Numbered from the stretch's first letter, positions 40,625 through 50,799 are shown. The stretch: 64,000 nt of DNA from Sthenelais limicola (GCA_942159475.1 OW804094.1:11808386-11872385), one strand, 5' to 3'. The notes: generated by a model from the letters alone, not told the origin. Numbers and translations are program-made.

Positions 40625-40975
40625 CAGGGGACGCAATTATTCCATCTCTCCCTCCCCCATCTATCTCCATCTCCCTCTCTCCTTCTGTCTCCCTCTCTGT
40701 CTCCCCTGTCTCCCCTGTCCCCCTCTGTCCCATCTCTCTCCCCTCTCTAGCCCCCTCTCCCCCTTTCCCCTTCTCTATTTCCTCTGTCAACCCTCTCCTC
40801 CTCTCTCTCTCTCCCCTCCCTCTCCCCTCGCTCTCCCTTTCTCCCTCCCCCTTTATCTTTCTCTTTCTGCCCCATCACTACCCCTCTCTGCTCCTCTCTC
40901 GCCCCCCTCTCTCTGTGTTCTCACCAACTCTCTCCATCCCCACCGCTCCTTCCCCCCTCCCTTTCTCTCCTAGTC
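40625..40975. repeat. CT-rich low-complexity tract
   Basis: TCTCTCCC/CCCTCTC pyrimidine-rich DNA. The 120-codon frame is compositional. Confidence 0.85.
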
Positions 40976-41099
40976 TCATTCGTCCCACAGCCAAGGGCCT
41001 GCTGCATATCACATCTTTATTGCCAGTGGCTTCAGGGACCTAGAGTGAGTGGCCTGTCAGAGGGTCTGCCGTACAGCTGTGGCACTGGATTAATTCCAT

Positions 41100-42395
41100 A
41101 GTGGATGTATTCTATACTCTGTCTCTATTCTTTCTCTAGCCTGTCTCTAGCCTGTCTCTAGTCTGTCTCTAGTCTGTCTCTAGTATGTCTGTAGCTTGTC
41201 TCTAGTCTGTCTCTTCTCTGTCTCTAGCCTGTCTCTAGCCTGTCTCTAGTCTGTCTCTGTCTCTAGCCTGTCTCTAGCCTGTCTCTAGTCTGTCTCTGTC
41301 TCTAGTCTGTCTCTAGTCTGTCTCTAGCCTGTCTCTAGCCTGTCTCTAGTCTGTCTCTTGTCTGTCTTTAGTCTGTCTCTAGCCTGTGTCTAGTCTGTCT
41401 CTTGTCTGTCTTTAGTATGTCTCTAGCCTGTCTCTAGTCTGTCTCTAGTATGTCTCCAGTATGTCTCTAGTATTCTCAAGTCTGTCTCTAGCCTGTCTCT
41501 AGTCTGTCTCTTGTCTGTCTCTAGCCTGTCTCTAGTATTCTCTAGCCTGTCTGTAGTCTGTCTCTTGTCTGTCTCTAGTCTGTCTCTAGCCTGTGGCTAG
41601 TCTGTCTCTTGTCTGTCTCTAGCCTGTCTGTAGTCTGTCTCTTGTCTGTCTCTAGTCGGTCTCTAGCCTGTGTCTAGTCTGTCTCTAGTCCGTCTTTAGT
41701 CTGTCTCTAGCCTGTCTCTAGTCTGTCTCTAGTATGTCTCTAGTATGTCTCTAGTATGTCTCTAGTATGTCTCTAGTATGTCTCTAGTATGTCTCTAGTA
41801 TTCTCTAGTCTGTCTCTATGTCTCTAGTCTGTCTATAACCTGTCTCTAGCCTGTCTCTAGTATTCTCTAGCCTGTCTCTAGCCTGTCTCTAGTATTCTCT
41901 AGTCTGTCTCTAGCCAGTCTCTAGTCTGTATCTAGCCTATCTCTAGCCTCTCTCTAGTATTCTCTAGTCTGTCTCTAGCCTGTTTCTAGCCTGCCTCTAG
42001 CCTGTCTCTAGTGTGTCTCTAGTGTGTCTCTAGTTTGTCTCTAGTGTGTCTCTAGTGTGTCTCTAGTGTGTCTCTAGTGTGTCTCTAGTATGTCTCTAGT
42101 GTGTCTCTAGTTTGTCTCTAGTGTGTCTCTAGTTTGTCTCTAGTTTGTCTCTAGTTTGTCTCTAGTGTGTCTCTAGTTTGTCTATAGTTTGTCTTTAGTG
42201 TGTCTCTAGTATGTCTCTAGTGTGTCTCTAGTGTGTCTCTAGTGTGTCTCTAGTGTGTCTCTAGTGTGTCTCTAGTGTGTCTCTAGCCTGTCTCTAGTAT
42301 TCTCTAGCCTGTCTCTAGTATTCTCTAGTGTGTCTCTAGTCTCTCTCTAGCCTGTCTCTAGCCTGTCTCTAGTCTGTCTCTAGTCTGTCTCTATT
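41100..42395. repeat. 11-bp minisatellite, block 2
   Basis: Same unit as block 1, about 115 copies, with CCT/TCT units first, GTG units at about 42005-42280 and CCT units again at the end. It is separated from block 1 by the CT tract and ~120 bp of ordinary sequence. Confidence 0.92.
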
Positions 42396-42644
42396 TTTTC
42401 CGAGCAGAGAAGAGGTTTTGATGAATTAAATATGATCATTCATGATCATGTCGTGATTAACATAGCAACAGGTAAATAAATGTGGTTGAAAACATCATAT
42501 AACTATAGACTATACATAATATACATAAATCATTTCCGTTAATTGTTGTTGTAACGTTTTTATTGGCCCCAACACAAGTACAGCTCGATATCGTGTGTAG
42601 CCTTGTATAATGATGGTTTATACATGGGAGTGGTGTGTGTATTT

Positions 42645-42925
42645 GGGTCAGATTTTCAGAAAATGTACAATTGGCAGCTCTACACTTTGAGTAAATTCTG
42701 CTAAATTAGGCTGCAATTTGGTCAATACTAGGTAAGTTCGAGTATATTTGGCATTGCATTGATTCTAGCAATCTGTTTGGTTAGGATGATTTTTATTTTC
42801 GTCTGAAATTTGGATTATTTGAGAGAATTCAACATAACCAAACAGATTGTTTGAATCAAGGTAATAGCAAATATACTCATATATGGCTTGTATTTATCAT
42901 TTCACAGTCAGATTTAGAATACATT
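42645..42925. mobile_element. Two family A fragments joined head to head (A26)
   Basis: A plus-orientation A runs from GGGTCAG (after ATTT) to GAGAGAATTC at ~42830, then switches to reverse A interior (AACATAACCAAACAGATTG ... TTTATCATTTCACAGTC). Neither right terminus remains. Confidence 0.7.
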
Positions 42926-43114
42926 ACAATATAGTACACATATATTTATTAACAATTTATATGTCAAGAATCTTATGAATCAGAACCTCTCTCCCCTCTT
43001 GCAGGGTATATATATATAATGTATCGTAGTTGTAAAACTGAATGTTTGTAAATGTGTTTACAAAAAATAGCAAGGCATGAATGTGTAAAACTGTAGGATA
43101 TAGGGTTTGTCACT

Positions 43115-43284
43115 GGCTGCGGTGAGCTCTGTGGTAAGCCTTGCGATGATTTGTGCTGGTTCTGTAGGTGGTGAGGAATGACAAGGTCCTTGCCTACATG
43201 GTCAGTAAACGATGTAGGCAGGACCTCACCACTCCTCAACAACACAGCACCATCGCAAGGCTTACCGCAGAGCTTTCCGCAGCC
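43115..43284. repeat. ~170-bp imperfect palindrome
   Basis: Left arm GGCTGCGGTGAGCTCTGTGG, TAAGCCTTGCGATG, AAGGTCCTTGCCTACAT. Right arm ATGTAGGCAGGACCTCACCA, CATCGCAAGGCTTACCG, CAGAGCTTTCCGCAGCC. GC-richer than the surroundings; it sits about 0.5 kb upstream of the gag-like ORF. Confidence 0.75.
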
Positions 43285-43452
43285 ATTGGAGACCACCCTT
43301 AAATCATCCATATCAACTAGTTGAATACACACAAAATTAATGGTGCACAGAGGATAATACACACCGTGTGTGGGATAAATAAACAGGACCACAACTCCCA
43401 GCCCTTTTTGAAATAAATAATACGTAGTACTGAGTTTTGTAATAGCTTATGA

Positions 43453-43506
43453 TAGGGAACTTGCATAGCTGCCATTTTGAATCTGGATTCGCATGGCATT
43501 CGTGAA
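43453..43506 (-). mobile_element. MITE family C left-end fragment
   Basis: GATAGGGAACTTGCATAGC, TGCCATTTTGAATC, GATTCGCATGG. Confidence 0.6.
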
Positions 43507-43792
43507 CTTTCCCAGTTGATTATAGATATGAGAAATGATAAAATAATTACCTGAGGCGAGACTTGGGCTTCGACAAGTTTATTTAATGAATTGTATATAT
43601 ATATCCACCACAGATCTATATAACTATATGTCCAATTGTCAAGACTAGGTGGAGCCACCCTCAGACTGGGACTGACCAGGCGAGTCTCCTACACAGGTCA
43701 CTCACTCACACAGCACCGGACACACCACTCCTACTGTTGCCACTTTTTGTAGGAAAATTTTTCTCTGTGAGTTTTTGGTGTAATTCTTCACT

Positions 43793-45052
43793 ATGGTTTT
43801 GCAAACTTGTGGAGCTTGTGGCTTTGAACACACTCGTACCGGTGCTGTAAGCTGCAGGTTTAAAGATGCAGCTATCAAAGCAGCTAATAATGCAGGTGCA
43901 ACAGGTCCTGACGATTGGAAAACTTATATCGACATGGAGGCCTTAGGGAAGGACACTGCTACCTATGTGAAAGTGGAGGATGTACCTTCACCTGAGGACA
44001 TACAAACACTGGTAGACCTAAACGCTAAACAATCGATTGATTTGCAGTCTGTGTTGGATAAGTTTAATACGTTGACGGTCCAGCACACAGATTTGCTTGC
44101 CAGACTGGATATTGCTACTAGCGGTCAAGCCGGTCAAGCTTCGGCCGCACAGGGTGGGGCCAGACCCAAAGTTGTCCAACCAGTTGGTGTTACCCCGCCT
44201 GCCGTTACTCTGCCTGCCGTTATTCTACCTGCTGCTACCTCCAATGCGACTGCTGTCTCCACTGTCCCGACTGTCTCTACTGTCACCGCTACCCCGACGG
44301 TTAGCGTTGCTGGTTCGGGCATACCGGGCATACCGTCTTGGGCCCACCTCGGCACCGACTACAGCAGTGCCTTTGGACGTTCTGGTGCCGGTCCTGATAC
44401 CTCGGCTGCTAGCCTCCTTACAGCTCCTATTACCAGCGCCATCTCTAACCTTGCTGTCACAATTGACCCTGACAGCCAGAAGCGCTCCCAAGGTATTCTG
44501 CTCCGCCCGGAGTTCTTTGTACAATATAGAGACAATTCTGTGCAACTTAGACATTTAGACCCTAAGAAATTATCCTACAGAAATCTCATATACGGCATGA
44601 TTCGGGTACTTAAATCGTTGATCGCTGCTGGTGACGATAGGTCAGCCAGTTACCTTGAGCACTTGTTGTTTGTGGCAAAACACGGCCAGAAAGAATCTTA
44701 TTACGACTCAGCCTATGTTGATTATGATCGTTCTGTAGTAGACAAAGTTGTACTCGGCGAGGCCCCTCAATTTTCATATGACCCCATGCTAGCTGCGGAC
44801 CAATTTCATGCCGCTAATATGACACAAAGGAGTGGTAGGAGATCACAGGATTCTGCTAATTCCAAATCTGCTAATCAAAACAAGAACAAAGGCAAGGGTT
44901 TCAAGATTCCTGATGACTATCCGGAGACAAACTGTTATTACTTTAATTACAAGAACTGCTCCCGCAATGATTGTCCGAAGGACCATGTCTGCCGTATCTG
45001 TGGTGGTGATCACAAGGCGACGGGTTGCCCTCAGAAGGGGCGAGCCCAGTGA
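43793..45052 (+). CDS. Gag-like protein of an LTR or DIRS-type retrotransposon
   Basis: 419 codons starting at ATG 43793 and ending in TGA. Seen: an N-terminal Cys/His cluster (CGACGFEHTRTGAVSC, residues ~6-21); an Ala/Val/Thr/Pro-rich linker (~115-230); a conserved-looking block (~235-340: LRPEFFVQY, LSYRNLIYGMIRVLKSL, YLEHLLFVAKHG). The C-terminal zinc-binding region has a CCCH finger (C-x7-C-x4-C-x3-H; CYYFNYKNC ... CPKDH) followed by a CCHC-like knuckle (CRICGGDHKATGC, C-x2-C-x3-H-x4-C). Such proteins bind the element's RNA in the particle. Pol follows in the same frame after the TGA. Codon use and GC content are clearly higher than in the surrounding repeats, supporting a recently active element. 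Host zinc-finger gene is a less likely alternative. Confidence 0.8.
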   Translation: MVLQTCGACGFEHTRTGAVSCRFKDAAIKAANNAGATGPDDWKTYIDMEALGKDTATYVKVEDVPSPEDIQTLVDLNAKQSIDLQSVLDKFNTLTVQHTDLLARLDIATSGQAGQASAAQGGARPKVVQPVGVTPPAVTLPAVILPAATSNATAVSTVPTVSTVTATPTVSVAGSGIPGIPSWAHLGTDYSSAFGRSGAGPDTSAASLLTAPITSAISNLAVTIDPDSQKRSQGILLRPEFFVQYRDNSVQLRHLDPKKLSYRNLIYGMIRVLKSLIAAGDDRSASYLEHLLFVAKHGQKESYYDSAYVDYDRSVVDKVVLGEAPQFSYDPMLAADQFHAANMTQRSGRRSQDSANSKSANQNKNKGKGFKIPDDYPETNCYYFNYKNCSRNDCPKDHVCRICGGDHKATGCPQKGRAQ

Positions 45053-46363
45053 CGTCATTCTGAAAAGTGTTACGAGAGCGGGTCCGAGATCTTCCACGAG
45101 ACCTCGCTCCAAGATGGCGACCAAAACACACCTTCGTGCCGGAATGTGCTTAGTGATTTGCCATATATTGTTGATAAATATTCTCAAGACACCTATTCTA
45201 CCTCTAAAAGCCTTAGTGAGTCGAATTGCCTACCTGGGGCCCGTTGCTCCGCTTTCTCGCTAACTATTTCTCCATACACTTTCAATGGAGAAATAGTTAG
45301 CGAGAAAGCGGAGCAACGGGCCCCTGTTGTGTCTACTGTCGCCGGTTGGGAACCTTCACGGCTTGCTATACCCAGTTTTGCGCCTGATTCGCTGAACTGG
45401 TCTGATCTTAGTTGGGACTTGGGTGCTTCCTTTGCCACGCCCGTGTGTTCGGCTAGCCCTCACTGCCCCCTTGTACCACAACTATTCCTGCCTAACCCCC
45501 CACTTGAGGTTAAGGATTACAGATACTGGCTGTCTGTGTATAATGACTATTCGGAGTATTCTCCTTGCTGCTATACCAGTGACTTACCTTTGTTCCCGCA
45601 CAATGTTTACGTCGAGCACCGTATTGGCTCTTTGCCCTCTCAACTCAGGCCACTTGCCTGGCAGCACGAACTAATATATGAAAGTGACTCCTCCTTGTGT
45701 AACTACCTTTGGAATGGGGTCTTGAATGGATTTCAGATTATCGACGACGTTGACATCCAGCCATATGATCGTTTCAATTACAACTCTGTTGCCGACCCTA
45801 GCCCCTACCAATTCATCTCTAAATTGCTCAAAGAAGAAATAGAGGAGGGTAAATATGTACTTGTGTCAGATAAACCAACTTGTATCCATTCCATTGGCGC
45901 CGTGCCAAAACCGGGTAATAAATTCAGGCCTATTACCGATTGCAAACGCCCTCTAGGCCTCTCAGTGAACAATTATATGTCTACTACCTGTGATGTGTTT
46001 TGCTACCGTTCATCTGATCTTGCCGGTCAACTGATAACCCAGGGGTGTTATATGACAACCTTAGACATTTCTGCAGCATACAGAACTGTTAGTATTCGAG
46101 AGCAGGACCGCTCTCTTCAAGGGATCAGATGGAACTTTGGCGATGGTGACCAGTTTTACGTTGATACGCGCCTTTGCTTCGGCATTAAATGTGCACCATT
46201 TATATTTACCCAGCTGACCAATTTCGCCTCAAGATGTTTGATACGTAGGGGGTTCCCCCGTGTAATAAATTACATTGACGACTTCCTTATTGTAGAGGAT
46301 TCCGCTGAATCCTGCAACTTGGCCCAGTGGCAGTGTTTGTGTTTATTCAATTCCAACATATAA
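45053..46363 (+). pseudogene. Truncated pol (reverse transcriptase) of the same element
   Basis: The frame is open from the base after the gag TGA to 46363 (436 codons). It has no ATG until well into the RT core, so it must be made by readthrough or was fused to gag. RT motifs seen: GAVPKPGNKFRPITD, motif A TTLDISAAY, motif B LCFGIKCAPFIFTQL and the catalytic NYIDDFLIV (about 30 codons before the end). After SAESCNLAQWQ the frame runs into unrelated AT-rich DNA and stops, so the rest of RT, RNase H and any integrase or tyrosine recombinase are missing. The arrangement of RT motifs resembles DIRS-like elements, but without the recombinase this is inference; Gypsy-like is possible. A 30-codon in-frame palindrome lies in the pre-RT part. 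Confidence 0.78.
45236..45324. mobile_element. Foldback element F, copy F1 (perfect palindrome)
   Basis: Two 40-nt arms that are exact reverse complements (GGGGCCCGTTGCTCCG outermost, TAACTATTTCTCCAT innermost) around a 9-nt spacer ACACTTTCA. If CCT (45233-45235 and 45323-45325) is the target duplication, insertion added exactly 90 bp, so the pol frame stays open through it. Confidence 0.85.
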
Positions 46364-46688
46364 AATTATATAATAAAGTTTGTGTTGATTTGTTTGTAAA
46401 ATGGTAAAATGTGAGAATTTATATTTTGAATATAAATTGAGAAGAAAGTGAGGGGGGAAAGTTATGCAATAATATGAGAAGTGGTGAGGTTATATTTTGT
46501 ATAAGTTTAAAGTTTAAGTAATAGGGAAAAGGTTACAGCCGGGTATCCGATGTAGGTGAGATTTGGAGTGGGTGGGTGGGCAATTTTTCATCTGTAGAAT
46601 GATTTTTAAGGTTTGAGGAAGAGTGAAAGAAGGAGTAGGGAGTGATGGGATAGGTTTAGTACCTGGCTGTGAGGGTAGAGGGCGCCAC
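46364..46688. other. AT-rich DNA after the retroelement
   Basis: Contains ATAATAAAG just after the stop and purine-rich words, but no recognisable long terminal repeat. Confidence 0.4.
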
Positions 46689-46689
46689 C

Positions 46690-46772
46690 AATGCATTGGA
46701 ATTTAATAATTCCTACAAAATTATGGGACTAATGGTACAGTCTAAAACCTATCGTAAACATGTTAAGCATGG
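46690..46772 (-). mobile_element. MITE family C interior fragment
   Basis: AAAATTATGGGACTAATGG, ACAGTCTAAAACCTATCG, then AACATGTTAAGCATGGAC. Confidence 0.55.
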
Positions 46773-46954
46773 ACTATTGATTGTGGTTCTTGTTTGTTTG
46801 TTTGTTTGTTTGTTTATCTTTTATTTCAGTAAGCTCACAATTTACATTGGTATTCTTTGCTTATGATTATAAGTTACATGGAAAATAATAGAAACTACCA
46901 GAGATCTACAAGATCAAGTTAGCTAATAATAACATCAATATTAGACTACTATTC

Positions 46955-47135
46955 CATCTATATTTAGCTACTTTACTGGTTATTATCCACCCAGAAATAT
47001 TGCAATTTTTTTTTTCAAAAATAAAAACATCTATCTAAAAAGATAAAAGTAGGCCCCTATCTATTAGATGTCCTTAATGTTTACATTCATTGGAATCGGC
47101 TTGATCTCCTCTTTTCAAACATGTTGATATCTCTA
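46955..47135 (+). mobile_element. MITE family B interior fragment (B23)
   Basis: ATATTTAGCTACTTTACTGG to CTTTTCAAACATGTTGATAT; termini absent, then joins a family C fragment. Confidence 0.6.
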
Positions 47136-47139
47136 ATAT

Positions 47140-47265
47140 CCATGTGTTATACATGATTTAATAACAAAAATCCCCATCAAATATTGATATGTCAGATTTC
47201 ATCAGCATCCATCCCAGGATGCACTGTGACAGACATGCGCAGTGGCACATGCAACTCCGCTATTG
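47140..47265 (-). mobile_element. MITE family C right-end fragment
   Basis: CCATGTGTTATACATGATT to GCACATGCAACTCCGCTATTG. Confidence 0.6.
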
Positions 47266-47383
47266 GGATAAATTCTTTATAATCATGTTGACCCCTGTTG
47301 ACTGGATCTACCACTTTAATTATATGGATGTATGCGTCTACCAGTGTAAACACTGCGCGTTCGTGTCTGTGGTGTTGGTATAT

Positions 47384-47618
47384 GGGTCAGATGTTCAGAA
47401 AATGTACAATTGGCAACTGTACACATTCAGTAAATTCTGCTAAATTAGGCTGCAATTTGGTCAATACTAGGTAAATTTGAGTATATTCGGCATGGCATTG
47501 ATACTAGCAATCTGTTTGGTTAGGCTGAACTGTATTTTGAACTTCATTTTCGTCTGAAATTTGTGTTATTTGAGAAGATTGGCGAAGTTGACTTGTACAT
47601 TTTCTGAAAATCTGACCC
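47384..47618 (+). mobile_element. MITE family A, copy A27 (complete)
   Basis: GGGTCAG to CTGACCC, flanked by ATAT on both sides. Confidence 0.88.
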
Positions 47619-47784
47619 ATATATACCGGTGAATGACATTTTGACACTGGCCATCAATGTGAGCATATTTGTGCATTGTCGCTGTCAATTACATCCACCC
47701 ATTACCGCACGTGGTGTCACACACTGGCAGGGATCCGCGCTCACCTACACCAACCTGCCGCGCTGTAATTGTTGACCGCCATAT

Positions 47785-48188
47785 GTGATGCGTTTCAGGA
47801 AAATAAGTCATAAGTCGCAAAATTGATATTTTTCAAAATGTTATTTTCACAAGATCAAATTATCGGAAAGTTCTAATTTTTGGAATATCTATCACTTATA
47901 TTTATATCAATCAATGTATCAAATTTCCGGACAATCTATATAATATATCCTTTTGTTTTAAAGGTCCTCATATGGACTACATTTAGTTACTTTACTGTTT
48001 ATTGACCCCCAGAAATATTGGAAACTTTTTTTTCACAAACGAAAATATCAAACTTAAAATCTAGAAATACTTAGATTATTAGACTGTTTACTATCATTGG
48101 AATCGGCTTGATCTAATCTTTTCAAATATAATCATATCTCAAAATCTATTTTTTGCGACTTATGACTCATTTTCCTGATACACCTCAC
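47785..48188 (+). mobile_element. MITE family B, copy B24 (complete)
   Basis: GTGATGCGTTTCAGG to CTGATACACCTCAC, flanked by ATAT on both sides; A28 begins 8 bp downstream. Confidence 0.87.
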
Positions 48189-48196
48189 ATATATGT

Positions 48197-48651
48197 GGGT
48201 CAGATTTTCAGAAAATGTACAATTCACCTTCACTAATCTTCTCAAATAACCCAAATTTCAGACAAAAATGAGGGTCAAAATACAGTTTAACCTAACCAAA
48301 CAGATTGTTAGAATCAATGCAATGCCTTGGTCCTGGGTAAGACCTTAAAGTGCCTGGTCCTGGGTAAGACCATAAAGTGCCTTTCTGTCACTTTTCTCTG
48401 TCTGTCTCTCCCTTCTTCTCTATCTCTATTTCCTGGGTATGATCATAAACTCACTCCCTCTCAGCTCTCCCGCCCTTGATATAACACTTCAAAGTGTAAG
48501 GGCGTAAAGCCACCAATCTCACTCACTCACTCTCAATGCAATGCCGAATATACTCGAATTTACCTAGTACTGACAAAATTTTGAAGCCTAATTTTGAAGA
48601 ATTTACTAAATGTGTACAGCTGCCAATTGTACATTTTCTGAAAATCTGACC
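48197..48651 (-). mobile_element. MITE family A, copy A28, split by G3
   Basis: GGGTCAG to AATCTGACC. Interrupted at TCAATGCAATGCC, which is present on both sides of G3. Confidence 0.85.
48327..48532 (+). mobile_element. Composite minisatellite element G, copy G3 (minimal)
   Basis: 206-bp insert in A28 between exact 13-bp repeats TCAATGCAATGCC (48314-48326, 48533-48545). It starts TTGGTCCTGGGTAAGACC, has the head (AAAGTGCCTTTCTGTCAC ... TATTTCCTGGGTATGATC) and just one internally deleted minisatellite unit (CAGCTCTCCCGCCCTTGATA, AAAGCCACCAATCTC), and ends in ACTC repeats. This defines the element's limits. Confidence 0.88.
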
Positions 48652-48732
48652 AATATGCAATTTGTCCCCATACACTCACGCATCTCCTTACTTATCGATT
48701 TATACCACACTGTCCCAGCATGGACTGTACAG

Positions 48733-48842
48733 GGGTTAGGGTGTTAGAAAATGGACAATTGACCTTCACCAATCCTCTCGAATAACCCAAATTTAAGACG
48801 AAGGTTAGGTTCAAAATACAGTTCAACATAAAGAGGCAGATT
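48733..48842 (-). mobile_element. MITE family A left-part fragment (A29)
   Basis: GGGTTAGGGTGTTAG to CAACATAAAGAGGCAG, then changes to reverse B interior. Confidence 0.65.
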
Positions 48843-49088
48843 TTAAAAAGAAATAGCAATATTTCGGGTGGACATTTACTAGTAAAGTAGCTAGATATAC
48901 TCTGTAAGATCGCCTTCGAAATGCACGAATATATTTAATACACTGTCTTGGAATCTGGTATACATGTATTCATGCTAAGACAAGGGTTAAGCACCCCAAA
49001 GATGAAGGCATTTCCAGAAATACATCTTGTGAATAAAATATTTTGAAAAAACGTATTTTGCGACTTGTGACACATTTTCCTTCATCAT
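48842..49088 (-). mobile_element. MITE family B fragment (B25)
   Basis: AGCAATATTTCGGGTGGAC to TGCGACTTGTGACACATTTTC. A/B junction without a clean end. Confidence 0.6.
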
Positions 49089-49094
49089 CCACAT

Positions 49095-49500
49095 GTGATG
49101 TGTTCCAGGAAAATGAGTCTCAAGACGCAAAATTGATATTTTTCAAAGTGTTTTTCACAAGATCTCTTTATTGAGATGCTCTGATTTTAGAGGGTTTAGC
49201 ACTTATAGTCATATAAATCTGTGTAATAAATTTCAGGACATTTTATTGAATATATCCCTGCGTTTTGAAGGCCTTTGTCTGGAGTATATTTAGTTACTTT
49301 ACTGGTAATTACCCATCTAGAAAGATTGCAAACTTTATATTTAAAAACTAAAAATATCAAACTAAAAATATAGAATTACTTATTAGATGTCCCAGTGTTT
49401 ACTATCATTGGAATCGGCTTGATCTCCTCTTTTTAAACATAGTGATATCTCAAAATCCATCTTTTTGTGACTTATGACTTATTTTCCTAAAACGGATCAC
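49095..49500 (+). mobile_element. MITE family B, copy B26 (complete)
   Basis: GTGATGTGTTCCAGG to CCTAAAACGGATCAC; flanks ACAT and AGAT (3 of 4). Confidence 0.85.
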
Positions 49501-49627
49501 AGATATGCGCAGGGTGTATGATGGAGGAGGAGGTGCCCAGGGCAGGCACTAAGGTCTAATTTATGGCTTTGAATGATGATTTAATTGTCTATTCACACTT
49601 TGAGCTGCTACCCCGGACACCCTATGG

Positions 49628-49849
49628 AGAAAATGTACAATTTACATTCAGAAACCCTCCTAAATAACCCGAATTTAATAGAGAAATAAGACTCAAAACA
49701 CAATTCAAGATAACCAAACCAATCCTTGGAATCAACTCAATGCCAGATATACTCAGATATGTCCAGTATTTATCATGTTTCAGTCGAATTTAACAGAATC
49801 TACTAAATGTGTAGAGCTGCCAGTTGTACATTGTCTGGCGACCTGACCC
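49628..49849 (-). mobile_element. MITE family A, copy A30 (left tip lost)
   Basis: GAGAAAATGTACAATTTAC to GGCGACCTGACCC. Confidence 0.75.
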
Positions 49850-49885
49850 ATATATCACCCAGATGCAGGGGAGTGGGATCTATAT

Positions 49886-50120
49886 GGGTCAGATTTTCAG
49901 AAAATGTACAATTCACCTTTTCCAATCCTCTCAAATAACCTACATTTCAGTCGAAAATAAAGTTCAAAATACAGTTCAACCTAACCAAACAGATTACTAG
50001 AATCAATGCAATGTCAAATATACTCGAATTTACCTAGTATTGACCCAAGTGCAGCCTAATTTAGCAGAATTTACTAAATGTGTAGAGCTGCCAATTGTAC
50101 ATTTAGTGGCGACCTGACCC
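49886..50120 (-). mobile_element. MITE family A, copy A31, with duplicated flank
   Basis: GGGTCAG to GGCGACCTGACCC. The ~35 bp before it (ATATCACCCAGATGCAGGGG ... GGGATCTATAT) recurs right after it (ATATCAGCCAGATGCAGGGA ... GGGATCTATAT). Its right end matches A30's right end more closely than its own subtype. Confidence 0.82.
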
Positions 50121-50256
50121 CTATATCAGCCAGATGCAGGGAGGTGGGATCTATATACTCCACTGGGTGGTGGGCAGGCCTCATGCCTCTCTAGAGGATG
50201 TAATCTACCTCATCATTATTCTCAACAACTTCGCCAAATCTAAAGATGTGTTACAT

Positions 50257-50490
50257 GAGTCAGATTGTCAGAAAATGTACAATTCACCTTCACCAATCCT
50301 CTCAAATAACTGCCATTTAAGACAGAAATGAGCTTCAAAATGCAGTTTAACATAACACTGCAGATACTTTAAATCAATGTGACACCAAATATACTAAGAT
50401 ATACCCAGTATTCATCATTTTTCAGCCAACTTTAGCAGAATTTACTGAATGTGTAGAGTTGCTGATTGTACATTTTCTGAAATCTGACCC
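50257..50490 (-). mobile_element. MITE family A, copy A32 (complete)
   Basis: GAGTCAGATTGTCAG to AAATCTGACCC, flanked by ACAT on both sides. Confidence 0.87.
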
Positions 50491-50594
50491 ACATACTGGT
50501 GGCCGCTATAGCTGATGCAAGGGTTGAGGGGGACCCTGAATAAAAGCTGCATCCTCAGTTATTATGACAAGTAACATCTTACCAAAGTTATATA

Positions 50595-50633
50595 CTCGTT
50601 GCAGTCTCTCATATATAGAGAGACTGCAACGAG
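50595..50633. repeat. Perfect 16-bp stem hairpin
   Basis: CTCGTTGCAGTCTCTC - ATATATA - GAGAGACTGCAACGAG, directly before foldback E2. Confidence 0.85.
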
Positions 50634-50635
50634 TC

Positions 50636-50775
50636 TGCAATAATAAAATGATTATTGGATGAGATTGGTCCGCATAAGCACGATGCCATAGGCAGACTGC
50701 TTATGCAGACAAATCAAGTCCAATAATTTTTTTATTATTGCAGGTGAGTTCCATTCTATATTTATTATATGGGCA
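50636..50775. mobile_element. Foldback element E, copy E2
   Basis: Arms GCAATAATAAAATGATTATT and GCATAAGCACGATGCC paired with GGCAGACTGCTTATGC and AATTTTTTTATTATTGC; apex GATGCCATAGGCAGA. It continues outward as GAGTTCCATTCTATATTTAT as in E1. Confidence 0.72.
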
Positions 50776-50799
50776 TGAAACTTGATGTCTACCCATATG

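Noticed and set aside
40611..40973. 120-codon CT-rich open frame as a gene
   Set aside because: Low-complexity pyrimidine tract between two satellite blocks; composition alone explains it.
43793..46363. Complete, active retrotransposon
   Set aside because: RT is cut off soon after YIDD, and no RNase H, integrase, recombinase or terminal repeats were found.
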